The notes under the pieces are model-generated. The model was not told where the DNA came from, searched no databases, and worked only from the letters and a program-made list of their open reading frames with translations. Positions 1-9,203 of a stretch of 64,000 bases of DNA are shown piece after piece. This stretch comes from Exiguobacterium sp. s122 (GTDB taxonomy: Bacteria; Bacillota; Bacilli; Exiguobacteriales; Exiguobacteriaceae). The translations under genes were made by a program, and so were the position numbers. Every line of letters starts with the position of its first letter. Within the stretch, counting starts at the first letter, position 1. The stretch lies in NCBI RefSeq assembly GCF_018618475.1, contig NZ_JACSMD010000001.1, positions 930,001 to 994,000 of the forward strand. Direction: 5' to 3'.

Positions 1-211
1 AGAAAAAGCGAAGTCTGCGCTCGAAGGCACAGACCTTGAAGCAATTCGTACGGCGAAAGACGAATTGTCGAACGTCGTTCAAGAGTTGACGCAAAAAGTA
101 TATGCGAGCATGGCTGAAGAGCAAGGTGCTGAAGGCGCCGAGACACAGACGGAAGCGAAAGACGACAACGTCGTCGACGCCGAGTTTGAAGATCTCGACG
201 ACCGCAAATAA
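1..211 (+). CDS. dnaK: Hsp70 chaperone DnaK, C-terminal end (partial)
   Basis: The reading frame is open from base 2 to a TAA at 209-211 and encodes the last 69 residues of a longer protein. The tail ends in the acidic motif VVDAEFEDLDD, the conserved C-terminal tail of bacterial DnaK. The preceding segment is helical and Glu/Lys-rich, as in the DnaK lid. dnaJ follows 105 bp downstream in the same direction, as in the hrcA-grpE-dnaK-dnaJ operon. DnaK is the ATP-driven cytoplasmic chaperone that works with DnaJ and GrpE. The ATPase and substrate-binding domains lie outside the window. Confidence 0.93.
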   Translation, partial: EKAKSALEGTDLEAIRTAKDELSNVVQELTQKVYASMAEEQGAEGAETQTEAKDDNVVDAEFEDLDDRK

Positions 212-230
212 TAAAACTGATGGGAGGGCG

Positions 231-260
231 CCAAAGCAGGTTTCTGCTTTGGCTCTTTCT
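231..260 (+). terminator. Hairpin between dnaK and dnaJ (partial terminator)
   Basis: A 9-bp perfect stem (CCAAAGCAG / CTGCTTTGG) with a 4-nt loop is followed by the mixed pyrimidine tract CTCTTTCT. The T run is broken, so some read-through into dnaJ is expected. Such a leaky hairpin would lower dnaJ expression relative to dnaK. Confidence 0.55.
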
Positions 261-316
261 ATGTTAAGGTAGAATCGGTAAATTCGAACTTTAAAGACGA
301 GATAGGAGAGACTGAC

Positions 317-1420
317 GTGGCGAAACGAGATTATTATGAAGTGCTTGGCCTAGATAAATCGGCCTCGGCGCAAGACATTAAACGAGCGTATCGGAAGCTC
401 GCGCGAGAATATCATCCAGACATTAACCAAGAGCCGGATGCGGCAGATAAATTCAAAGAGATCGGCGAGGCGTATGAAGTATTGTCCGATGAGCAGAAAC
501 GGGCCCAATACGACCGATTTGGTTTTGAAGGGGCGAGCCAGTTCGGTGGCGGCGACTTCCAAGGTGGATTTGGTGACATTTTCGACATGTTCTTCGGTGG
601 CGGCGGACGCCGTCAAGATCCGAACGCGCCGCGTCGAGGGGAAGACTATCAATATGTCGTCGACCTCGACTTCATGGAAAGCGTGACGGGTAAGACGGAG
701 ACAATCGAACTCGAGATTGAAGTCGAATGTGACACGTGTATGGGCAGTGGTGCCAAACCGGGGACGAAACCAGAGACGTGCGGCCGTTGTGGTGGTAGTG
801 GGGTCGAGACGGTTGAACAGAATACGATTCTCGGCCGGATGGTCAACCAACGGCCATGTAGTCAATGTCACGGGACAGGGAAGACGATTAAAGAAAAGTG
901 TCCGACGTGTCACGGTTCAGGCCACGTCAAGAAGAAGCAACGTGTGGAAGTGAAAATTCCAGCTGGGATTGACAACGGCCAACAGATTCGGATGTCTGGA
1001 AAAGGCGGTCCTGGTTTTAATGGCGGACCGGCTGGAGATTTATACGTCGTCGTCCGTGTCCGCGGTCATGAGATTTTTGAGCGCGTCGACCAACATATCG
1101 CAATGGAGATGCCGGTCACGTTCGCTCAGGCAGCACTTGGCGCCGAAATCGAAGTGCCGACCGTCCACGGAAAAGTCAGCTTGAAAGTCCCGGCCGGCAC
1201 ACAGACCGGATCGAAATTCCGTCTTCGCGGAAAAGGGATGCCGAGCGTCCGCGGTGGTGGCCATGGGGATCAATACGTGACCATCGTCGTCATGACCCCG
1301 ACGAATATGACGGACCGACAAAAAGAGCTACTTCGTGAGTTCGAAGAGATCGGTGGAGAAGCAGGTGTCGAAGAACAACATGGATTGTTCCAAAAAATGA
1401 AAAAGTTTTTTAGTCACTAA
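317..1420 (+). CDS. dnaJ: Chaperone DnaJ (Hsp40)
   Basis: This is the co-chaperone that delivers unfolded clients to DnaK and stimulates its ATPase. The J domain spans residues 1-70 with the HPD motif at 33-35. A Gly/Phe-rich linker covers about 75-105. The zinc domain has four CxxCxGxG repeats, with cysteines at 138/141, 155/158, 181/184 and 195/198. Two beta-rich substrate-binding domains follow. At 367 residues it is a normal full-length type I DnaJ. The start is GTG at 317, preceded by a good AGGAGAG ribosome site. It lies directly after dnaK and before prmA, as in Bacillus. Confidence 0.98.
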   Translation: MAKRDYYEVLGLDKSASAQDIKRAYRKLAREYHPDINQEPDAADKFKEIGEAYEVLSDEQKRAQYDRFGFEGASQFGGGDFQGGFGDIFDMFFGGGGRRQDPNAPRRGEDYQYVVDLDFMESVTGKTETIELEIEVECDTCMGSGAKPGTKPETCGRCGGSGVETVEQNTILGRMVNQRPCSQCHGTGKTIKEKCPTCHGSGHVKKKQRVEVKIPAGIDNGQQIRMSGKGGPGFNGGPAGDLYVVVRVRGHEIFERVDQHIAMEMPVTFAQAALGAEIEVPTVHGKVSLKVPAGTQTGSKFRLRGKGMPSVRGGGHGDQYVTIVVMTPTNMTDRQKELLREFEEIGGEAGVEEQHGLFQKMKKFFSH

Positions 1421-1438
1421 AAGGAGCGTGTTCAAGCG

Positions 1439-2377
1439 ATGAAATGGTCTGAAATTTGTGTCCACACGACACAGCAGGCGGTTGAAGCCGTATCGAATTT
1501 ACTACATGAAGTGGGGGCACAAGGGGTCGTCATCGAGGATGTCGAAGATTACGACCAGATGATGGCAGAAGACCATTTCGGAGAGATTTGGGACGTTTCG
1601 GGACGCGAGTCGTATCCGACCTCAGGTGTGTTCGTCAAAGCGTACGTCCCGGCGTCAAGCGATTTCCAGGACACGCTCGCCGCATTTAAAAAAGAAGTCG
1701 AGCGGTTGCGGGACATCTTGGACATCGGCAGCGGGGAAGTGACCGTTGCAGAGATGGACGAAGAAGATTGGGCCCACTCGTGGAAACAATATTATAAACC
1801 CGTCAAAATCTCGCAACAGCTTACGATCGTCCCGCTCTGGGAGGACTATGAGCCGCAACCAGAAGAGAACGTGATTCTCCTCGACCCGGGTATGGCGTTT
1901 GGGACGGGCACACATCCGACGACAATGCTTTGCATCCAAGCGATTGAGAACTACATCCAACCGGGTGACCGCTTGATTGACGTCGGGACAGGTTCGGGTG
2001 TGCTCGCCATCGCGGCCGCGAAACTCGGCGCGTCACACGTCGAGGCACTCGATTTGGATTCCGTTGCCGTCGAATCGGCGCGTCAAAACGTCGAGACGAA
2101 CGGTGTCGAGGAACGCATCACGGTCAAGACGGGCGATTTGTTGAAAGGGATGGACGGCACGTACGACCTGATCGTCGCCAATATCCTTGCGGACGTCATC
2201 TTACTCTTTATCGAGGATGCGTATGCACGCGTCAAGTCCGGTGGCTACTTCATCACGTCCGGCATCATCGGTCAAAAGCGGGCGGAAGTCGCCGAGGCGC
2301 TCCAAGCGGCTGGTTTTGTCATCGAAGAGACGCGTGTCATGGAAGACTGGGTTGCCATCATCGCGAAGAAGGGGTGA
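1439..2377 (+). CDS. prmA: Ribosomal protein L11 methyltransferase PrmA
   Basis: PrmA is an S-adenosylmethionine-dependent enzyme that methylates ribosomal protein L11 in the cytoplasm. The N-terminal part (about 1-125) is the substrate-recognition region. The C-terminal part is a class I methyltransferase fold with the SAM-binding motif DVGTGSG at 181-187 and the catalytic-loop motif NILA near 248-251. Length (312 residues) matches the family. The ATG at 1439 has an AAGGAG site 10 bp upstream and sits 18 bp after dnaJ, so it is co-transcribed with the chaperone operon, the usual position in Bacilli. Confidence 0.96.
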   Translation: MKWSEICVHTTQQAVEAVSNLLHEVGAQGVVIEDVEDYDQMMAEDHFGEIWDVSGRESYPTSGVFVKAYVPASSDFQDTLAAFKKEVERLRDILDIGSGEVTVAEMDEEDWAHSWKQYYKPVKISQQLTIVPLWEDYEPQPEENVILLDPGMAFGTGTHPTTMLCIQAIENYIQPGDRLIDVGTGSGVLAIAAAKLGASHVEALDLDSVAVESARQNVETNGVEERITVKTGDLLKGMDGTYDLIVANILADVILLFIEDAYARVKSGGYFITSGIIGQKRAEVAEALQAAGFVIEETRVMEDWVAIIAKKG

Positions 2378-2381
2378 GCGT

Positions 2382-3128
2382 ATGCAACGATACTTTCTAA
2401 ATCGCGATGCGTTCGCGAATGACCACGTCGCACTTCCAGCGGATGTCGCCCATCATATCGGAACCGTGCTCCGCGAACAACCTGGCTATCGCCTCGTCCT
2501 TCTCGACGGAGAAGGATGGGAATACGAGGCCGAGGTCGTGACGCTCGAGAAGAAGTCAGGGACAGCGCACGTAATCACGAAACGCCGAGCGACGACCGAA
2601 CTGCCGATTGATGTGACGCTCGCCTACGCGCTTCCGAAAGGCGATAAAGTCGAACTCGTCGCGCAAAAAGCGACCGAGCTCGGGGTGCATCAATTGCTTC
2701 TCTTCGAGTCGAAACGGTCGGTTGCGAAGTGGGACGCGAAAAAGGCGCCGAAAAAAGTCGAGCGTCTTCAAAAGATCATGCAGGAGGCGGCCGAACAGTC
2801 GTATCGTGCCGTCGTCCCGATGTGCCATTACGTCACACCACGGGAACTGACAGACCGGCTGGGTTCGTTCGATGCCGTCGGACTCGCCTATGAGGAAGAA
2901 GCGAAGCAAGGGGAGAAAGCGGTCTTTGCGACCATGTTACAAGCACTTCGACCTGGGGACAAACTACTGCTCATCGTTGGACCAGAAGGTGGCTTTGCAG
3001 ATGAAGAAGTGAACGAGTGGAAGGAACGTGGGGCACAGGCCTGTGCGTTCGGCCCTCGCATCTTGCGTTCGGAGACGGCGCCGCTCTATGCGCTCGCTGC
3101 CATCTCCTATGCGCTTGAATTGACGTGA
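2382..3128 (+). CDS. rsmE: 16S rRNA (uracil-1498-N3)-methyltransferase RsmE
   Basis: RsmE methylates U1498 of 16S rRNA in the 30S subunit. It belongs to the knotted SPOUT methyltransferases: the SAM-binding knot is visible as GPEGG near residue 200 and the RSETAPLYAL signature near 228. The frame is open further upstream (to 2187), but that stretch overlaps prmA. The ATG at 2382, 4 bp after the prmA stop, gives MQRYFLN and 248 residues, typical of the family. Part of the dnaK-dnaJ-prmA-rsmE operon. Confidence 0.95.
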   Translation: MQRYFLNRDAFANDHVALPADVAHHIGTVLREQPGYRLVLLDGEGWEYEAEVVTLEKKSGTAHVITKRRATTELPIDVTLAYALPKGDKVELVAQKATELGVHQLLLFESKRSVAKWDAKKAPKKVERLQKIMQEAAEQSYRAVVPMCHYVTPRELTDRLGSFDAVGLAYEEEAKQGEKAVFATMLQALRPGDKLLLIVGPEGGFADEEVNEWKERGAQACAFGPRILRSETAPLYALAAISYALELT

Positions 3129-3168
3129 AAATAGCTCTTGCCGCACGCGGCAAGAGCTATTTTTATTT
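3128..3168. terminator. Bidirectional terminator between rsmE and the protease
   Basis: A long perfect stem (AAATAGCTCTTGCCG and its complement, 4-nt loop CACG at 3144-3147) is flanked by A-rich sequence on the left and TTTTTATTTC on the right. It would therefore terminate the convergent rsmE and protease transcripts. It begins at the last base of the rsmE stop codon. Confidence 0.85.
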
Positions 3169-6100
3169 CTTCGTCAATGTGATTGTCTCTTTCGTGACGT
3201 TCCCTGCGAGATCAACCGCCTCGAACGTGAACGTGTTCTTACCAGAGACGACAGGTAGCGTGATCGTCTCGGTCCGAGAGAACGGGCGCATCTCATATGG
3301 CGCCTTGAGCGTTTGGCTGAACTTCAAATCTCCATTGACGAGTAACTTCACTTCGTCAAAGTTGTCTTTTACCGTCACGTCCAAACGGACAGACTGCTGG
3401 TTCTTGTTAATCGCTTTCGGAAGCTTCCCGAACGAGATTGTCGCGGGTGTCGCATCGACAAAGATCGTCCGTTGGAAGTTCGCAACGTTCCCAGCCGCAT
3501 CTTCAGCGACGAAACGTAACTTATGCACACCGTCGGCAAACGTCCGTGTCGTGTTGAAGTCATAGCGCTTCGTCGTCTCGTTCCATGTGAGTGGGACGTC
3601 CGTGCCATCGACTTGGAACGATTGAATCGCAGAGGCGTCTTGAATCGAACCGGCGATTGGGATGACCGAAGTCGCGTACGGTGCGAGCGCGAGCGGGGCT
3701 GTCAAGAAGACGCCTGGCTTGTCGGCGTCGTTTGAGTACGCCACCGCTTTCGTCGTCGCGTTCCCAGCATGATCCGTCACACGGACGCTAATTGAGTCGC
3801 TCTCGGCGAGCGAAGCGAACGTATGTGTCGCTGTCGTGTCAGCAGATGTCGCAACGGCTTTCCCGTTGACGAGGTACTCGACCGAACGGACGCCAGCAAA
3901 GTCGTCTTTCGCTTGGACCGTCAAGCTGTCACCTTGCCATTTCGCTGTGAAGGTCGGATCCGTGTAGTCGACCTTGACTGGGAAGCGAAGCGTCTGGGCT
4001 TGCTTCTTCATGTAATCGATACTTGCTTCGATCTCGTAGAAGTACTTACCAGCTGGTGCCGGTTTTCCGTTCAGTTGACCATCCCACTTGTAGGATGCCG
4101 AGTAGTAGTACGGGGTGTTCCGTCCGCCATCAAAGTAGTTCTTCCGCAACTCCGCATCGTGACGGAGGGTACGGACGACATTCCCGGATTCATCGACGAT
4201 GCGGTACTTCACGTCTTTCGCGTTTCGGAGCAACGAGAAGACCGGTGTCGCGGCGTCTTTCACGCCGTCCCCGTCTGGCGAGAAGGCGATCGCATCGAAG
4301 TTTAATGACTTGTCTAACTTAGCACCTAAATAGTTACCGGCTTGATCGACCATGCCGGCTGACTCATAGAATGAGCCTGACTCATAAACAGAGGCATCAA
4401 AGATTGGCGCTTTGCCCCAGTCTCCTTCAAAACCGACGAACGGTACGACAAGGTCCGGGTTACCTTCAGGGCCGTTTGAATCAGACAGGCGGATGAAGCC
4501 GTCCACGAAATATCCGTTCTCGAACACGTCTTTCGCTGAGACGAGCCCGCTCAACGTTTTCGGGTTCAACACTTGTGCGTTCGAGACGTCGACAGCGACT
4601 TTGATTTCTGTCTTCTGGTTCGGTTTCAACTTCACCGAGTTGACCGCTTTCCCGTTGACGGTCACGGTCGCGTTTTGGAGCGGTTGGGCTTCCATCGCAT
4701 TTTGGACAAGGCCAGCCGTACGCTCGATCGCTAGGTCGGTCTGAAGTGACGAGGAGACGTCATACGAGACGGCTTCATTTGACAAGTTTTTCACGACGAG
4801 CGTGAACGTCGCTTTGCTGCGATTCAGTTCCTTCAAGGCGACTTTTGCCTCTTTCGACGTCTTCTCGTACGCGACAGCAGGAGTCGAGACGGCCGCGTGC
4901 AACTGCATCAAGCCGGCACCGCCGCGACGTGGCGTATACGGGACGTTTAGTTTCAGTTGTTGATTATATGGACCGATATCGGTCACCGCTTTTGACGTGT
5001 TGATTAACAAGTTCTTCGCCATCGTCACCCGGTCGACCCCGTCGAGGGTGAACTGCTCATCGACACGTTGTAAGACGAGCGCAGCTCCACCAGCGACGTG
5101 TGGGGCCGCCATCGACGTTCCGCTCATGAGTCCATATTTGTCATCGTTCAAAGTCGAGAAGATTTGTCCGCCTGGTGCCGCGATTTCCGGTTTGAAATCG
5201 AGGTTCGGCGTCACGCCCCACGACGTGAAGTTCGATAGCGCCCCGGCCGCACGGTTAGCGACGCTAATCCGGTCCCCATTAAAGCCGATGCGGAATTGTT
5301 CACCAGCGACAAGGCGGTCGCGCAATTCGTTCCCGTCTTTTATGCTGAGCGAAGCCATCGGGATTTTCGGGTTCGACAAGGCCATGCTTACATAGTCGCC
5401 ATGACCGACCGTCCCGCGAACAATGACACCGGCTGCACCGTTCGCTTCAGCGGTCTGCTGAATGTTGGAGTAGAAGTAACTGCCGTCCCGAACGGCAAGT
5501 ACGATTTTCCCTTTGACGTCTTTGCCAGTATATTGGTCAGGTTGACCGTCACCGACGTAAACGATGTCATATTCCCCATGTTTGAAGGCGGGACCATCTT
5601 GTTTTTTCCAACCGACTTTATCCGTCCGATCGCCTGAGCGGACCGAGAACGCGTCGAGTTGGATTTGGTCGTTCTCAAGCGAGGCGACCGAGGTCGAAGC
5701 CGAGCTGACACTCGGAGAACCGACGACACCGGTGTCTGGATTATTCGCATATGGCAAATCGAATCCATTCCCGAAGTAAGCCGAGTTTCCGGCAGAGATG
5801 GACACGAACACACCGTTATCGACGGCACGTTGAACAGCTTGCTGTTCAGCAGAGTCGGCACTGACGAATCCAGCGGTCGAACCGAGGCTCATGTTGATGA
5901 CGTCGGCCCCGAGCTTGATTGCATCGTCAATCGCTTTGATGTAAATGTCTCCGTATGTTGAGGCATAGTTCGGGTCGTTACTAAAGACTTTCAGTCCGAG
6001 GACTTGGGCTTCAGGCGCGACGCCTTTCAATCCACCTGTCTCTTCGTCGCCGTTCGCGGCAACCGTTCCTGAGACGTGCATACCATGCATCGATGCCCCC

Positions 6101-6828
6101 GGTGAATCGTCACGGATGTCATCGTTCTCGTCGTAGTAATTGTAAGCGTACGGCACTTTGTCGTTTATGTATGCTCCGGCCATCCCGAATTCGCTCACGG
6201 CCGATGTAACCTCGGATTCTGAGAGCTCGGCTTTTGACTGATCACTCAACTTGAAGTCACGGTGGTCGGCATCGATACCGGTGTCGATGACGGCGACGAC
6301 CGTTCCTTCTCCGGTATAACCATAGTCGCCCCATGTCTGTTGAGACTGGACCATGCCGTTGCTCGTCACCATGTCTGGCTTCACTTCTGGACGCTCGTAT
6401 TCGTTGACGAGGTGAACAGCCGCGACTTCTGGTAGCGCTTCGACTTTTTGAATGTCGCTTGTCGTCAGCAACGTACTAAACCCGTTGAACACGGTCGTGA
6501 ACTCTTCGAGCGGTTCAGCCTTGACGCCTTTTTTCGAAATCGCGTCTTTCGCCTTCTTTTGTTCCGCTTTTACGAGACCGTGCGCTCGATCTTGTTCAGT
6601 TTTCGAGAGGGCGTTAAACTTTTTCCCTTTTTGTTTCGCCTGTTCGATCGCCGGAGCGCCGACGAGTTCAACGACGACACGTTGTTTCTCTTGTTTGTCA
6701 CTGACAGCGAGATGCTCCGTGACCGATGGTTTTGCGAGGACCGGTTCGGCGCCAAGTCCGAGTAGACCCGGTGTCAAGGCAAGACAGGTGGCAAGCGACA
6801 CGTTCACATAAAATTTAGGTTGTGGCAA
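3163..6828 (-). CDS. Large secreted subtilisin-like serine protease (S8, Vpr/lactocepin type)
   Basis: This is an extracellular multidomain peptidase of about 1221 residues. In order it has a signal peptide (1-32, hydrophobic core VSLATCLALTPGLLGLG), an I9-type propeptide (about 45-145), and a subtilisin domain. The catalytic residues are Asp182 (VAVIDTG), His248 (HGMHVSGT) and Ser572 (GTSMAAPHVAG). A protease-associated domain is inserted at about 420-515. A fibronectin-like domain, a FlgD-like segment (FSPDGDG) and C-terminal Ig-like repeats follow. There is no LPxTG anchor, so it is probably released or held non-covalently. The frame has an ATG at 6843, but GGAGG lies just inside it and is spaced correctly for the TTG at 6828, which I chose. 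It is unrelated to its neighbours and breaks the usual gene order here. Confidence 0.93.
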   Translation of the reverse strand: MPQPKFYVNVSLATCLALTPGLLGLGAEPVLAKPSVTEHLAVSDKQEKQRVVVELVGAPAIEQAKQKGKKFNALSKTEQDRAHGLVKAEQKKAKDAISKKGVKAEPLEEFTTVFNGFSTLLTTSDIQKVEALPEVAAVHLVNEYERPEVKPDMVTSNGMVQSQQTWGDYGYTGEGTVVAVIDTGIDADHRDFKLSDQSKAELSESEVTSAVSEFGMAGAYINDKVPYAYNYYDENDDIRDDSPGASMHGMHVSGTVAANGDEETGGLKGVAPEAQVLGLKVFSNDPNYASTYGDIYIKAIDDAIKLGADVINMSLGSTAGFVSADSAEQQAVQRAVDNGVFVSISAGNSAYFGNGFDLPYANNPDTGVVGSPSVSSASTSVASLENDQIQLDAFSVRSGDRTDKVGWKKQDGPAFKHGEYDIVYVGDGQPDQYTGKDVKGKIVLAVRDGSYFYSNIQQTAEANGAAGVIVRGTVGHGDYVSMALSNPKIPMASLSIKDGNELRDRLVAGEQFRIGFNGDRISVANRAAGALSNFTSWGVTPNLDFKPEIAAPGGQIFSTLNDDKYGLMSGTSMAAPHVAGGAALVLQRVDEQFTLDGVDRVTMAKNLLINTSKAVTDIGPYNQQLKLNVPYTPRRGGAGLMQLHAAVSTPAVAYEKTSKEAKVALKELNRSKATFTLVVKNLSNEAVSYDVSSSLQTDLAIERTAGLVQNAMEAQPLQNATVTVNGKAVNSVKLKPNQKTEIKVAVDVSNAQVLNPKTLSGLVSAKDVFENGYFVDGFIRLSDSNGPEGNPDLVVPFVGFEGDWGKAPIFDASVYESGSFYESAGMVDQAGNYLGAKLDKSLNFDAIAFSPDGDGVKDAATPVFSLLRNAKDVKYRIVDESGNVVRTLRHDAELRKNYFDGGRNTPYYYSASYKWDGQLNGKPAPAGKYFYEIEASIDYMKKQAQTLRFPVKVDYTDPTFTAKWQGDSLTVQAKDDFAGVRSVEYLVNGKAVATSADTTATHTFASLAESDSISVRVTDHAGNATTKAVAYSNDADKPGVFLTAPLALAPYATSVIPIAGSIQDASAIQSFQVDGTDVPLTWNETTKRYDFNTTRTFADGVHKLRFVAEDAAGNVANFQRTIFVDATPATISFGKLPKAINKNQQSVRLDVTVKDNFDEVKLLVNGDLKFSQTLKAPYEMRPFSRTETITLPVVSGKNTFTFEAVDLAGNVTKETITLTKK

Positions 6829-7155
6829 AATAAATTCCTCCATTCATTTTCTAAAGATTTAATCCATTTGTGGAAAATCATAGCGAAATAGAGATTTGAT
6901 TTCCTTTTATTTTTTGAAATTCAGGGTAATGAATTTGAACAAATTAAAAAATTCTGACAATTACTTTTGTCCTAATCATTCATGACAAGGTGGGTCTTTT
7001 TTCGTTTTACCGACTCGTATTATCTTTATTAAAAAGATGTTTGACGAAACCGATTCAATACACTTGAGATTTCCCTAAAAAGTTGATAAAGTCTGATTAT
7101 AGAAATCATATAAAACATATCAACATAGTCGGAATAAAAAGGATGAGGTGAATCG
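6829..7155. other. Divergent intergenic region between the protease and yrrT
   Basis: This AT-rich 327-bp stretch holds the start signals of both flanking genes. The plus-strand promoter candidate is listed separately. On the minus strand I see TTGTCA-like and TATGAT-like hexamers but no well-spaced pair, so the protease promoter is not assigned. A short hairpin (ATCTTT...AAAGAT) near 7022-7040 has no convincing role. No gene is seen. Confidence 0.6.
7083..7111 (+). promoter_or_regulatory. Candidate SigA promoter of the yrrT-luxS-mccAB operon
   Basis: TTGATA at 7083-7088 is followed after 17 bp by TCATAT at 7106-7111, about 45 bp before the yrrT start. The -10 is imperfect, as expected for an activated or tightly repressed sulfur gene. 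Confidence 0.45.
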
Positions 7156-7800
7156 ATGGGACTTCAGTTCATGGATATTTTTAAAGAGTGGGCGTCGCAA
7201 TACGATGAGACGGTAAACGGTCACGATGAGCAATACAAAGAAGTGTTCGCCGGATACGACGCGATGCTAGATGCGGTTGTGGAGCAATTAGACGGACGCG
7301 TCATGGAATTTGGTGTCGGGACGGGTAACTTAAGTGCTCGTATTTTAAAGCGTCACGACATGATCGCAATCGAGCCTTCTACCGAAATGCGGGAAGTTGC
7401 GGTGCAAAAGCTCGGGATTGACGTGAAGACGGGTGACTTTTTAAACTATCCGACCGATCAACCGGTCGATTCAATCGTATCGTCTTATGCGTTCCACCAC
7501 TTGACAGATGAGGAGAAGCGTCAAGCGATTGAGAGCTATGTGAATGATTTAAATTCGCCACGCTTCGTCTTACTCGATACGATGTTTGAGTCGGTTGAAA
7601 CACGGGCAGAAATTATTAATTGGGCAACTGAAAATGGGTTTTCGGACCTCGTTGAGGATTTGAATCGCGAATTCTATCCGTACACAGAAACGATTCGGTC
7701 GATTTTAGAAGACAACGGATATTCCGTACAGATGGAACAGAAAAACAAATTTGTTTGGCTCGTAGTGGCCACGAAACACACAGGAGGAACTCAATCATGA
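7156..7800 (+). CDS. yrrT: SAM-dependent methyltransferase YrrT
   Basis: A cytoplasmic class I methyltransferase of 214 residues with the SAM-binding motif [10 protein letters not shown] (residues 54-63) and IAIEPS at the end of the second strand. In B. subtilis the yrrT-mtnN-mccA-mccB operon handles conversion of methionine to cysteine. YrrT is thought to make S-adenosylhomocysteine from SAM, but its acceptor is unknown. The same first-gene position is kept here, and its stop codon overlaps the start of luxS. Start ATG at 7156 with GGATGAGGTG upstream. Confidence 0.88.
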   Translation: MGLQFMDIFKEWASQYDETVNGHDEQYKEVFAGYDAMLDAVVEQLDGRVMEFGVGTGNLSARILKRHDMIAIEPSTEMREVAVQKLGIDVKTGDFLNYPTDQPVDSIVSSYAFHHLTDEEKRQAIESYVNDLNSPRFVLLDTMFESVETRAEIINWATENGFSDLVEDLNREFYPYTETIRSILEDNGYSVQMEQKNKFVWLVVATKHTGGTQS

Positions 7801-8264
7801 AGAGTTATAAAGTCGAAAGCTTTAACTTAGACCATACAAAAGTACAAGCGCCTTACGTCCGTTTAGCCGGAGTGAAGAAGGGAACGGCCGATACGATTTA
7901 TAAATATGATATTCGCTTCATTCAACCGAACGAAGGACTCATGCCGATGCGTGCCGTCCACTCGCTCGAGCACTTGATTGCTGAGAACAGCCGCAGTCAT
8001 TCGAATCAAATCATCGATGTATCGCCGATGGGTTGCCAGACAGGCTTCTATTGGACGATGCTCAATGATGGGGATTACGACGCGATGCTCGACCTCGTCG
8101 AAGCGACACTCCGCGACGCGGCGAATGCGACAGAATTACCGGCGCAAAACCCGATTCAATGCGGAAGCGCGAACCATCACGATTTCGAGGGCGCGAAGAA
8201 GCTCGCGGCTGACATGCTCGCGAAACGTGACGAGTGGCATATCATCTTCAAGGACGAGGCGTAA
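7797..8264 (+). CDS. luxS: S-ribosylhomocysteine lyase LuxS
   Basis: LuxS splits S-ribosylhomocysteine into homocysteine and DPD, the precursor of autoinducer-2. The metal-binding residues are clear: HSLEH gives His55 and His59, and Cys122 lies in [10 protein letters not shown]. Length (155 residues) is typical. The ATG at 7797 overlaps the yrrT stop (ATGA) and follows an AGGAGGAAC ribosome site; the open frame extends further upstream inside yrrT but has no ribosome site there. In B. subtilis this operon slot holds mtnN and luxS is elsewhere. Here luxS directly feeds homocysteine to mccA, which starts at the next base. Confidence 0.97.
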   Translation: MKSYKVESFNLDHTKVQAPYVRLAGVKKGTADTIYKYDIRFIQPNEGLMPMRAVHSLEHLIAENSRSHSNQIIDVSPMGCQTGFYWTMLNDGDYDAMLDLVEATLRDAANATELPAQNPIQCGSANHHDFEGAKKLAADMLAKRDEWHIIFKDEA

Positions 8265-9203
8265 ATGATCGTCCGTGATGTGTATGAGCTCGTTGGACGG
8301 ACTCCGCTCATCGAGTTGACGACGTTACCTGTCCCGGAAGGCGTGAAAGTGTTTGGAAAGATGGAGATGCGAAATCCAGGTGGAAGCGTCAAAGATCGTC
8401 TTGGTCTTCAATTGATTGAACGCGCGATTGAGCGAGGTCAACTCACACAGGGCGGGACGGTCGTCGAACCGACCGCCGGCAATACTGGCATCGGCCTCGC
8501 GCTCGCTTGTCAAAAGTTCGGGATTCGACTCATGACGGTCACGCCTGAGAAATTCAGTCAAGAGAAACAAGCACTCATGCGCTTGCTTGGTGCGACAGTA
8601 GTTAACACCCCGACGTCGCTTGGGATGAAAGGGGCGATTGAGCGGGCGAAAGAACTGGCAGTCGAACATGACGCGTATTTGCCTGAACAGTTCTCGAATC
8701 CTGATAATCCGGATACGTACGTCGAAACGCTCGCTTTAGAATTACTCCACGATCTTCCGCAGATTGATGTCTTTATTGCGGGCGCAGGTTCTGGCGGGAC
8801 GTTCACGGGCGTCGCGAAAACGCTCAGACCGAACGGGACGAAAACGATCGTTGTCGAGCCAGAAGGGTCGATTTTAAATGGCGGGGCACCGGGTCCTCAT
8901 AAGACAGAGGGTATCGGGGTTGAGTCGTGGCCGGTTTTTCTAGACGAGGCTTACGTCGATGGCATCTTTACAATCACAGATGAGGACGCGTTCTATTACG
9001 TGGCGCACATGGCGAAACGTGAAGGACTTCTCATCGGAAGTTCGTCTGGGGCGGCAATTGCGGCTTGTGTCGAAGAAGCCAATCAAATGACCGAAGGCGT
9101 GATTGTTACAATCTTGCCGGACAGTGTGGAACGTTATTTAAGTCAAGGGATAGTCGAGGAGGCAGAACATGCGTACAAAAACAGCGCTCATTCACGGCGG
9201 TAA
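8265..9203 (+). CDS. mccA: Cystathionine beta-synthase-type PLP enzyme MccA (cysteine synthase family)
   Basis: A fold-type II PLP enzyme of 312 residues. The PLP lysine is in NPGGSVKDRLG (Lys near 43), followed by the phosphate-contact motif TAGNTGIG and the glycine loop GSGGTFTG. By operon context it is the YrhA/MccA type, joining homocysteine with O-acetylserine to give cystathionine, rather than the housekeeping O-acetylserine sulfhydrylase CysK. The start directly abuts the luxS stop. Its last 35 bases overlap the start of mccB. Sequence alone cannot rule out sulfhydrylase activity. Confidence 0.9.
   Translation: MIVRDVYELVGRTPLIELTTLPVPEGVKVFGKMEMRNPGGSVKDRLGLQLIERAIERGQLTQGGTVVEPTAGNTGIGLALACQKFGIRLMTVTPEKFSQEKQALMRLLGATVVNTPTSLGMKGAIERAKELAVEHDAYLPEQFSNPDNPDTYVETLALELLHDLPQIDVFIAGAGSGGTFTGVAKTLRPNGTKTIVVEPEGSILNGGAPGPHKTEGIGVESWPVFLDEAYVDGIFTITDEDAFYYVAHMAKREGLLIGSSSGAAIAACVEEANQMTEGVIVTILPDSVERYLSQGIVEEAEHAYKNSAHSRR

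Noticed and set aside
7022-7040. Hairpin ATCTTT...AAAGAT as a terminator
   Set aside because: Only 6 A-T-rich pairs, no T run in the right place, and no gene ends there.
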